Assembly (NCBI RefSeq): GCF_932526225.1
Contig: NC_064034.1
Location: 6,682,001-6,746,000, forward strand
From: Nematostella vectensis
Lineage: Eukaryota; Cnidaria; Anthozoa; Actiniaria; Edwardsiidae
Direction of reading: 5' to 3'
Length of the DNA stretch: 64,000 nucleotides
Shown: positions 50,701 through 62,700 of the stretch, one piece after another
Layout of the letters: each line of letters begins with the position of its first letter
How positions within the stretch are numbered: position 1 is the first letter of the stretch
Notes under the pieces: model-generated
Told to the model about the DNA's origin: nothing
Seen by the model: only the letters and a program-made list of their open reading frames with translations
Database searches by the model: none
Translations under genes and position numbers: made by a program

Positions 50701-53700
50701 TCATCCTAATAACAGTCGTTGTATTCGTTTGCAATCATCATTATCAGTAGCAAGTCATCATCATCATCGTCATTGTCTTCATCATTACCATCATGGTCAT
50801 TGTCTTCATCATTACCATCATCGTCATTGCATTCCTCATTATTTTGTCTTAATTATCGTCATTATAACTAGCGTCATCTTCACCTTCATTTTATCTCAAG
50901 CATCAATTTTAGATTATTATTTTCCAATTCTTTATTGTGTCTTTCTTTTTCTTCCAGCTCCAACAGTCACACTGACTCCTAAAGACTTTGCAGGCGTCAC
51001 ACGAGGATTTGTATATATGATATGTAACGTTACTGGCAGCCCGATGCCGACGTTAACGTGGTATAAGAATGGGAGTGTAATCAGGAACTCTCGAATCCAG
51101 ATATTTACAATGCCTTACGGGGGGCTTATACGTATTGGACCTCTCAGGGCAAAGATACATAAGGCTACCTATGAATGCGAGGCAGATAATGGAGTGGGAC
51201 CACCACTACGGGACTCTTCGACTTTAATCGTTCACACAGGTACGTGAAAGTTTGAGGAATGTTGTATCTTAAAAGTTATAAGGGATGATACTATAGTCCC
51301 TTGAGGGTCAATAGGTGTAAAAGGTGGGGTTTGAGATGCCCAATGGGTGTAAAGGGTGGGGTTTGAGATGCATAATGGGTGTAAAGGGTGGGGTTTGAGA
51401 TGCACAATGGGTGTAAAGGGTGGGGTTTGAGATGCATAATGGATGTAAAGGGCGGGGTTTGAGATGCATAATGGGTGTAACGGGGGTGGGGTGGGGTGGT
51501 GCTGTGTGTTGATGTTATGTTGGAGTTGTTGGCTTAGTAATGGGTGATGGTTTGCGATACTTTATTAATTTATTTTTATTTTTTGCCTAATAATCCACCA
51601 CATTGTAACAGGTTGCTACCGTTCACATGCTCATAGCGTACTTCCTTCCTGGGGCTTGTGATGCATCGCGTTTTGATTAAGACAATGTCTTCAGTCACGA
51701 AATCTATTGTGACGCAGTACAAAAATCACAGCTATTGAACTGTCCGGAAATAACCTTGTTTAGATAAAAGAATCATTCTTAGGGGCTTGTCACATGAGAG
51801 TGGGACAAAGAAAGTGTATTAGACCACAATTGTGAAATGTGTAGATTGTTTGACTCACCATTTCCCTCTCTTTTCAGTGGTTTTGTTCTTGTTATTTTTC
51901 TTCTCGCAGCTCAACTTGACCGAGCTTCACGGTTACTGCCCCCTCTCGATAATTACTTTCGCGGTTCAGTACACAATAAGCTCAAAGTTTCTTTACCCTG
52001 ATTAATGGTTGTTAACAAGACTATAAACGAAAATAAAGCGAAGAGCTTTTGTGCTCTTGTGCGTTCACCTGTCGGTCAGGATCCGATGTACAACTTTTTA
52101 CTCATCTCTTCAACTCCACCTTTTACCTAAAATGTTCCTGTGGACGTTCTTCAGAAGAAGGGAGTTGGCTTCTATTTGTGCATATTGTAACAAGGCACAC
52201 TTAATATTTTGAATGGAAGATACGGCTGTCCGAGTTGTAGGTCACTTATATCTTATCCTTGAACATTTCAAATTCCTTTTTGCTGTTTATCTAAATGGCA
52301 AGTACTATCCTTTTTGCACTCGTGGCGCAGGCGTGTGACATGTAATTATTGTTCTACCCTGTTCACTGGTACCAATCCTGCTAACGCCCGTATAAGTAGT
52401 TTATTAGAGGGGCTATGTTACTTTACGCACCCTTTATTTGGATTTAACCATCTCAGTAAGGCGTCACCTTTGCCTGTTACGGCTATCACAAAGCGGTGCA
52501 CGTTATCATTTGCCCACCAAGTTTTACTTCATAACCTGCTCAAATAGACGGGAACTAATATCACTTCTGTGAGCTGGACTATATCTTCTGTAAGCTGTAC
52601 AATCCCATTCAATGGTGTATTTTTAGTTATGTGAACCTCAGATGCGGCACTTTTAATTGTTAAGTATTGTCTTTGCTTCTAAGAATAAGTCGTTTTGTCG
52701 GGGTGTTTTGACATCTGCTTTAGTTTAGGTTTGTGGAAGTAGATGCGCTTCGTAGAACTTCTTAGTGTTTTATTCTTCGGCGGGTTTTTATTCTTACTGG
52801 ATTAAACAGTGGAAAAAAGCGCTCCTCCAAATTAAAAATGTGCATTATACTACTAATACTACTATGATTCTTTAATCGCCACATTGTAAACAGCGCCCAA
52901 AAATGAAAGAGTAACCATTTTCGCACCATATCCAGCGCAGTTGATATGCGTAATGCTAGACTACATGCGCTGATCCATGCTGCCTGCCCCCGAGGCTGGT
53001 TAACCTTTTATCACTGTGTTCTTTACAATTAAAGCGAACAAAACGCATCTGAAGACCATACTTCTTCAAGCGCAGAGTTATTAAGGGTGTCCAACTTTGT
53101 GAGCTATAAATTCTGCTATGTTACTGTAAGGATGTTGCTATTAATTACTTCATATTAGGGCTCTATATTGGGGTGTTGAGAGGCACTTGCACGCTAGCAG
53201 AAACACCCCCAAGGAGCTATTTATCCCAAAGGATATTGGAGGTCGATTGAGAGAATTATCTGTTGTTCATTTTGAGAGCGTCCGGGGTGGTTTCCTGTGT
53301 AGACTAGCTTGTATCGCCCATGGCTAGGGAGTCACATGTGTCCGTTATGGCTAGGGAGTCACATGCGTCCGTAATGGCTAGGGAGTCACCTGTGTCCGTA
53401 ATGGCAAGGGAGTCACACGCGTCCGTAATGGCTAGGGAGTCACATGCGTCCGTGATGGCTAGGGAGTCACATGCGTCCGTAATGGCTAGGGGGTCACATG
53501 CGTCCGTAATGGCTAGGGAGTCACATGTGTCCGTAATGGCTAGGGAGTCACATGTGTCCGTAATGGCTAGGGGGTCAAATGCGTCCGTAATGGCTAGGGG
53601 GTCACATGGCGTCCGTAATGGCTAGGGAGTCACACGCGTCCGTAATGGCTAGGGAGTCACATGCGTCCGTAATGGCTAGGGAGTCACATGCGTCCGTAAT

Positions 53701-56700
53701 AGCTAGGGAGTCACATGCGTCCGTAATGGCTAGGGGGTCACATGTGTCCGTAATGGCTAGGGAGTCACATGTGTCCGTAATGGCTAGGGAGTCACATGCG
53801 TCCGTAATGGCTAGGGAGTCACATGCGTCCGTAATGGCTAGGGGGTCACATGTGTCCGTAAGAGAGAAGAGCGTGAAGGTGGTGTAGAGCCCTCTGAGGC
53901 GAACCTCAGGCTTAATATAATGCCCTCATTCCGTAATGGCAGACACACACAGACACCACAATCTTGGCTCTATCAATCGTTTGATGATTCATTAACACTG
54001 CAGTACGTGCTTTTAAAATCGCAGAAACGATTCATTATAGGGTTAGTTTTGGCGTCGCCCTGTACCCCTTTTATCTTGAAGGTGTGACTCCATGTATCCA
54101 TGTATGGAAAACACGTCTTGTATTCTGTATGAGTGTATGAGTGTTGGTTTTGCTATTTTGTGGTTGTTAGTATCTCAGATAGTGGTAAAAACGAGATGTG
54201 CTGTTAATATTTGGTTGCTCATTAGATTTCAAATCTATGCAACCATTTCGTGGTATTACTCTTTTTAAATGTTGTTGTATGGAATACGATACAGTAGGTG
54301 TGACTTCACTACATGTTCGAATTTCGGGAATTCTTTATATCGTTTTATCGACTGGCTTAAACGTACCCAGTATTCTAACAAACTGATGATACAAGAGTCG
54401 GTAGATTGGTTGATTATATATATAACATCAGTCTTCTTCCACAGCTTTCTTCCACCTTTTTTAATTATTTACGCCTTGGTCGTTATTTAGACTGGATAAA
54501 TCATCCTTTTGAACTCCTTTCTTCTCGGCGTTTTTCATATTCCTTGTTTTCCTTCCCAAGGTATTGTCGAGTCACCCTGACCCTTTTGTGTTTTGTTTGT
54601 CTCTCGGTTGACTTTGATGTTAGTATCTGTAATAGCGCAGTGCAAGCTATAATAACTTCCCATAAACCTCATACGCCCTTCCTCCTTAGGAAATATGTTT
54701 TTTATTGAAAGCTTTTACTATGGGATTGTTAGTTGTCTTGCTTGTACTTTTTTTTTTTCGGAAGTTGTTTAATCTCTATCAGCTTTGGGGACGGATTATG
54801 TGATTTCGAACTTTGTTTACTGCTTAGTTTTAAATTTCAAAACGTAAAAACGTCTATAGTCATAGTGATTAGAGGACACTTAAGGCTGATCCGATAGTTA
54901 TAAGATCACAAACCTGACTAAAGCGACAGACAAAAGTTAATTGAATAGTTCAAGAAGGAAATAACTCGCATATTGCCGCCTACTTCAAATACTGCAAATC
55001 AGCGCAATAAACCACCGAAATCCGCGAGCTTTATCATTGACCTCAAAACCTCAAACTTGCAGTTTTAATTTTCTCTCTGTCGGATTATACTTTATGGATT
55101 TACATAGAACTAAAAACACCATCGTAATTTAAGAAATATAATTTTCCACGTCTTTTTGCGGACAATGGGCTGTCAACAATCTGTAGGGAGCTCATTATTG
55201 TCCGAACAATAAAGTCTTCAATGGTGCTTTGTCCTTCAGGTTTTATTTGTGCAACGATTTCAAGTCGGTAAATAACAAAAAGCGCCCGTAAGAGCTTGAT
55301 AATTAGCTCCAAACAAAAGTTTCCTGAAGCAGTGGCTTATTATGAGACAGGGTTCTGTGAGCTTGTTGGAGCTGTCTGTCATTGCCCGCCCAGCTGAATC
55401 TTACCCCACGATCTACCGACAGAACAAGGAGCCATCAATTTGGTTCTGATATTTGATGGATTTGGATGACTTTAATATGCAAATTATGTTCAGTCAGTAG
55501 TTATTCTTGTTGATATTTGCATGGATTCAGTGAGTTTGTTATCAGAAGGGATTTTGTGTGAAAGCAGTTTAAATTGTAATCCCCTTAGACATAAGCACTT
55601 TATTCTATCACAGTGCATGTCTTGATCTCTTAAATCCCTCTAGACCTCTGAACACTTGGTTAAAAACTCATTGTAAAATCTACATTCTGGGCATTGTATT
55701 TTTTTTTTTTTTTTTACTGCATTCTCTATAATATGTCTTTTATATACTCCAATACTCCTATATGCCAGCAGCGTTGAAATGTTCAAGTTTTACACTGCAC
55801 TAGATCTATGTTGACAGTGCAGGAACTCAACCATACAGCCGTTTGCACGCCACTTGTCACAATTCGTTGTCGCGCTTCTAGCGCTTCCGTTTATGTATTT
55901 AGTCTAGTTCTATTGAATATTTGGGTAGTTCATTAGCGCGAGGACTTATCTCGGCCCTTTGCTGAAGTGCCACACATCCGGTAGATGTCGACCTTGGCGA
56001 AACACGACTTGCACTCTGCCGTGATGTAAGCGATCTCGGCCACAGCGGGCAAGGCTGGAGCTTTGCCTTAACGCGTGGCTCTCGCGCTGCATGGGCTTGG
56101 GTCGTGCAGAGCGTTAGTTACTGTGTTATGTGTATTTGTGTACAGTACGCTATTGTGATCCGTCAAGGGTTCCTCGTGATTCGAAACACGCATTTGAAGC
56201 ATAAAGGCAAATGACGTACATTCAGTCGAGTGTATCTAAGCACCGTTTTTCATTGCTTTTCTTATTTGATTTATCTCCCCCGCTTGTTCTGCCTCCCTTT
56301 GATAAATAGCGTCTAGCAGAGTGACCCACCTCGAAGACTCGAGTCTCAGCTATTGTCTTGTTTAGTAACGTTAAATTTATTTGCGTCAACAAACGAGAAA
56401 TTATATTCTGGTTGGATTTCAATACGAAACGCAAAACGTTCTACGAATCAATTTCAATGATACTGAGTCTAGTATCGGGTCCTCCTTGAATTCCTTTAGG
56501 GACTGCCTGTTTGAAATTTGACAGCTGACAAAATTTCGGAAAAAATTCGAGCAAGCCTAAATTACCTAAAAACAAAAGCAAACAAGAAAGCCTTTGATAA
56601 AAAGCACAGCCAAAAACAGAAAAGGGCGACCTCTTAGCAGCGTGTGTCAGACGATTTATCTTTTCGAATCAAATTGCCTCCAAAGGGTCACTCACAATAC

Positions 56701-59700
56701 ACTTTCTGACATCGTTACATATGGCACTTGGCCGTTGGTTGGTCATTTTTGATAAGGCGAGTTTTCAATATTACCAGTCATAACCCTCCACACAATTACC
56801 CCTCCCCCTAACCCCACATCTGTTGAATGCGTCTACCTCTAATCTCGCTGAATCTTATCGTCCACAGCGAGTACGAAACCCGCAGGGTTCCCACGTATTG
56901 CCAAACACCCTTCGTTCAAGCAGAGAAGGAGTGGGGATGATGTGACATTCACGTGCGCAGCAGTAGGAACTCCAACGCCCAATATCACGTGGTTTAAGGA
57001 TAGATTACCCATCGTTCTTAACGACCCTCGTGTCTCGGTTCTGTCGGACGGGAGAAAGCTGCGCATTACTGACCTGCGCGAGTCTGATAATGGAAAATAC
57101 TCCTGTGTGGCGAGGAACGCCTTGGGAATGGTGTTCTCAAGTCAAGCCATGCCTGCTAGGCTCTTTATTGTTGGTGAGTAGGAATGTTAGGTTTGGTAAC
57201 GGAGCCCGAGAACCCCATAAAAGTGGACCCACCTGATATATGGATTTCCGTTGTATAAAGGTACTTTTTAGGTAATTTTACAGCTTACTGCATCTTCTTG
57301 CAATGTGTCTTTCTCGGGGCAAACATTGACCATAAGTTCTATTCACAGAAGTCTCGTTTTCTTGTTTACAAACTATTCCTTGTCAAAACTGTGAATGATC
57401 TGTTTTAGGGACGGACGACTGAAAAACTACTTTCCCTGCTTTTGACGGCGAAACAAAATCTGCCTCGTCTATCTACAGAGAAGAAAACACTCATAACATG
57501 TCCAATTTTCTAGTTGTCCATTATGTAAAGTGAAAATAACACTAGTATTTAACTCTTTCAGTCGTGCGCAGTAAGCCGGAGTTCACGCTCCGACCTCAGG
57601 ACAAGACTGTTGACCCTGATACGGACGTGGAGCTGAAGTGCTCGGCACGTGGAAGCCCCACCCCCTCCATCGTGTGGGAGGTGGACGGAAGCCGGATCTC
57701 GGGGCAGAATGGCGAGCTGATCATCAGGGGCATCCAGAGATCCGGGAATTACAGCTGCATCGCGGACAGCAACATGGGGCGTGTGCAAGCTTACGCCTAT
57801 GTCACCGTCAGATGTAAGTCACGCTATGTAGTCAGACAGAGGCATTGTATACTTTAGGCGTGAAGTAGCAGTTTATTTTTGGGGGTCAAAGACACAACGA
57901 AACAAAAGAAACTTGTGTAACAAGTGACAACGCCCATGTCACCGTCTGATGTAAGTCACGCTATGTAGTCAGACAGATACATTGGACACTAAAGGCGGGG
58001 TGTAGCAGTTTATTTTTGGTGGGCAAGAACACAATGAAACAAAAGAAACTTGTGTAACAAGTGTGCCACGTTTTGTATGGTTACATGTCGTTTTTGTAGC
58101 CGACTGAGCTTGGATGAATCCATCTAAATCACTGTCGTGATCATGTATTAGGAAAAGTTAGTTCACTCTTATCCGCTGATAAAGCGGCGAAATGGATTGC
58201 CAACGTGTGAAACTGGAATTGAGTGCCAAAACGTGCAACTGGAATTGAATGTCAATATTTGCAACTGGAATTGATTGCCAAAACGTGCAGTTGTCCCCTG
58301 CTAATATATGAAACCACTCGTGATCATATTTATTCAATTAAAACCGTCCCCTTTTGCCTGTCAGTGCTACCGTTCGCACCCTCCAGACCGAACGCCGCCT
58401 CGATCACATCTGACGCCATCAAAATCACGTGGCATCCGCGTGGCGCTCACGTTGTGACGTCATACGAAGTACAATATCGATTGAAAGGCAAAACCGAATG
58501 GCAGGAGATTACTAACGTGCGCGGTATGCAGTCACTTGTTGTGAGTGGGCTCAGGCCTTTCTCGTCATACGAGTTCCGCGTGTTCGCTGTGAACAGCCTG
58601 GGACGGAGTCGGCCGAGCCTTATGGCCGAGTACACTACGTCTGAGACAAGTGAGTATCGACTGACTGTGGATGAGAAAATTGAATTGAATTTAACGTAAC
58701 TAAGCTTATCTAACTCTGTCTGACTGCGATCTCTTTTTCTAAGAACCTGGTTCCGCGCCTCGTAATATTGAAGCCATGGGAGTATCGGATACGTCTTTTA
58801 AAGCTGGCTGGCTTCCACCAATCAGCGCCAATGGTCGCATCCGGGGCTACAGGCTGTACTACTCGCTTGACCTATTGGAGGATATCAGTCAGTGGCGATT
58901 CATGGCTTCGTCGACGAACTCCACTACGGTAACCGGGCTAACGAGACAGACAACGCACTTCTTTAGGATCCTCGCGTATAACATCGCGGGCGACGGACCT
59001 CTGTCAGAGGTGGTCGCAGTCAAGACCCAAAAAGGAGGTAGGCAGCCAGAACCAATGACTTCACACGCAGTTTTTTTTTTAACTCCGAGTGTTGTACAGA
59101 CAACGCTTATTATTTTTTCCCCATTTAATTTTACTTTGATTGCCCCCTTAGTTCCAGGCCAACCACGCAGCGTTCAGCTTAGCGTCCTTTCCTCCACCGC
59201 CATCCGTGTCACGTGGTCCCCGCCTCGTTACCCTGGTGACGGCATATTCGGCTATGACGTGTACTATAACAAGAGCAAGCAGGACATGGACACTGTGATC
59301 GGGGCGTTCCAGATGAATACCAAGGAGATCATGGGACTAACGCCCTATACCGTGTATAAAGTCGCGGTCGCCGCAAAGTCGGACAAGGGTGTCGGTCCGA
59401 TGTCTTTTGTGCTGACTGCCCGGACGGATGAAGATCGTAAGTAACACTAGCAATGACGTTTAGCAGTTTTAATCCGATAAGGCTTGGAAGAAAACTTACA
59501 CCTTACCCCTTAAGTAAGCAAGCGAACCTACAATTAAAGCATTTTCCTTTATTAAGGACATATTACTGAAAATATATCCATGAGTTACTGACCTGAATTA
59601 GTCGATGGAAAATTAATGCTTTGACTGTCTTGGAATTGTCCATGTATGTAAAATGACAGTGTCATTTTTTTATCAGATTGTGTGAAATTTTCTACTTTTT

Positions 59701-62700
59701 TGGTTCTCAGGTCCAAGCGACGCACCTCAGAATATTCAAGGTCGTAGCCGTGACTCGACAACCCTGGAGATTAGCTGGGACCCCCCTCGTCCCGAACACC
59801 GCAATGGTCTCATCACTCACTTCACTATCAAGTACCGGGCGAAGGGTCAACGGGGCGCAAAGTACCTGACCGTTGACGCTACCAAGACCTCAGTGGTGCT
59901 GCACAACCTGGACAAGTTCACGAATTACTTCATCTGGGTACAGGCGAGCACCAAGCAGGGTGACGGCCCATTCAGCGACAAGCACACCGTCTCCACGGCG
60001 GAAGACGGTAAGATGCAATCCTTGATGGGGGACTTATGCCTAGAGATCACGTGACTTATTGGGTGGCAAACTAGCGCGCGCTCAGGAACAGCAACAAAAA
60101 GCAACTTATTCAGCGCTTACGAAAAAAAACATAATTTTTTTTTCAGTAAGTGTTTAGTATTATTTAAAGATTTTATTTTTTCGTCGTTCTCTGATGAGAC
60201 GGGCGCAGTTATTTCTGTGATTATTTTGGTTTGAATTTGCCAACAAGAAAGGTCACGTGATCTCTTAGAGCAAGTCCCATATTATTCTCCTTTATTCACT
60301 CCTATCATTATGGCGTAATTTTTATTAAGACGGGCGTGGCTGGTTTGCGTAATGGGTGATTCCAATCAAGGTCAATGTCTCCCCCAGTATTTTCTCAGTC
60401 AGCCCTATTCTTCCCTCCATTGTAACGAAAACTTTGTTCCCAGTGCCTAACGGTGCCCCACGCGACGTGCGAATCCGTGTCCACAACTCGACTACCATGA
60501 CAGTCAAATGGAACCCTCCCACCACCAAGCAGGATGGCAAAATTCTTGGTTACATGGTGTTCTACACGCGCGTGGACGACCAGGGAAACCAACTGAGACC
60601 ACCCGCTCAACCGGAGAGTAAGGACTCCATGTCAGAAGAGAACCACGTAAGTGCACACAACGCGTTTTTTTTTTTTTTTTTTTTTTTTTAGTTCTTTTTT
60701 ACTTAACTTGGCACATGGGTCTTTTGACTTCCCCAAAGGCCAAGCACTTCTCTAGTAAGACCCGTATGTCATAATATAAGGCGACCTATCCCTATCTATG
60801 TTTTGCAACCTTGTCTAATTTTGTTGGTAGAAAAAAATGCTGTTGCTAAACAGCTAATGTAGGTTTCTCGTCCTTAGTGAAAAAGTCCCTAGTCTCTTTC
60901 TGTTAGTCAAAAACGTCCTCAATGTTCTGTCAGTGACAAATTAGGTCTGGTACAGCAGGAAAAAATTTAAACGGACCTGTCAATGTGGAATCTTTCTCTA
61001 TGTTATTGTGCTCTGACAACTTTTTCCAATTCGGAAGTGTAGCCAAATGTTGTTTCTGATCGTGCCAACACTGAATCCAGTGTGTTTTTCCATATCCCAG
61101 AAAGTCCACCTGACTGGCCTAGCGCCCGAGACCACCTATCAGATCGAGGTCGCCGCCTACACCATCAAGGGTGACGGAGCTCGAAGCGTTACACGACTCG
61201 CCAAGACCATGGCTCAGAGTCCAGACCCGCCCTTCGTGTACCTTGAACGAGCGAGCGGAGACCCCATCTCGGACGTGACCCTTGCCTGGCGCACGTCTGC
61301 TACTGGTGTTATTGAATACAAGGTGCGGTACGCCAAGTCTGTCAGACGGCTGCGAGGGAGAGATCAGGGAAATCTGAAGATGAAAGAGATCAAGTTCAAG
61401 TCACACACGACCAAGCAAAAGTTCCAGTCGCTAGGTAAGGATTCAATCTGTTCTGCTCAGTAAATGAACCTACAGAGTATTTAAAGATGAAGGCATGAAT
61501 AATAGATAACTGACATATCAAATTGTTGTTATACTGGATGCTTAGTCAATGCTCTTCACGACACCACCCCTGGCGAGTAATTAAAATCCTGTAAACATTT
61601 TTTCAGCAAATGGAATCTGGTACCTCTTCAATGTCTCTCTTCGAACTAAAGCCGGCTGGTCCCCCGAGACGTCCAGATGGATCGAGATCCCGCCAGGACC
61701 CCCCTCGGGACCGCCGCTGAATGTTCGCGCCGTCGCCGTTTCGTCAACAAGTGTAGAGGTCACGTGGTCTGCCCCTGACATTTGGAATAGGGGTGGTCCC
61801 ATCCTGGGCTACTCTGTGATGTATAACCCAGCCAACAAGCGCGGTGACGTGACGGTGAAGAATGTGACCAGCCCGAACATCTTTAAGGTCGTGCTCAAGA
61901 GACTCAAGAAGTTCCGCGAGTACGAGGTGCGCGTGCGCGCCATAGGCATGCTGGGAATGGGCCCCGCTAGTGAGCCCTTTATCGACCGGACGAAGGAGGA
62001 TGGTAAGTGCCACGTGATCATTCCGTGTACAAAGACAAAAAAAGACATGTCGCGGTTGCGGAAAAGTAGTATAAGTGTAGAAAAACTCATCTAGACTCAG
62101 CGCATGCGTGAACTTTTTTGCATGTCTACTTGCACATTTCAGGCTCTTTGTCATACGCCGATGAAAACATAGAGCGCCATAGACCGCCTTTTGTAGACAT
62201 TTTCAGAACGTTTGCACTTGCGTTTCGCTCTTGAACTTGAAAACCTGCGCAGTAGAGTTAATAATATTCTTGTACTCGTGTTTGTGCTTCCGTTGTACAA
62301 CGAATCACAGTCTTCTCTATGTCTTATATTTCGCTCATTAGTAGCCTTTTCCTATTCTTGTGTTAAATTAGCTCTGTACCTGTAGTTAATTGGGAACGTC
62401 CGTAAACTGTCATTACTTTAAATGGAATTGTTATGATCCGAGCACGACACAAACTGTTCCAAGTCAAATGGCACGACGATTAAATGTGTTAAAGTTAATG
62501 ATCTTTATTGCATGCTTTCTCACTGTGAATCATTTGTGGATAAGATGCATGCCGTACACACTGCCTGTCTTCTGCGCATTCGTATGTCCCTCCGCCCCAC
62601 CCTCCCCTCCACAAACACCCGCTAGTCATTTAAAGTGCACGAGTGCCTGCCGACGTAGGAGTTCTCCAACGACGCCTGACAATGCATGCTATAACCGCTG

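Larger units (their letters stand above)
51240..56867 (+). other. LAR-type gene intron 2 (5.6 kb)
   Basis: Between the Ig1 and Ig2 exons. Holds a G-rich 32-bp array at its 5' end and a 27-bp minisatellite in the middle. No cassette exon recognised; small ORFs lack motifs. Confidence 0.8.

Noticed and set aside
53320-53887. MARESHASV repeat protein
   Set aside because: Minisatellite translation within an intron, interrupted by an indel.
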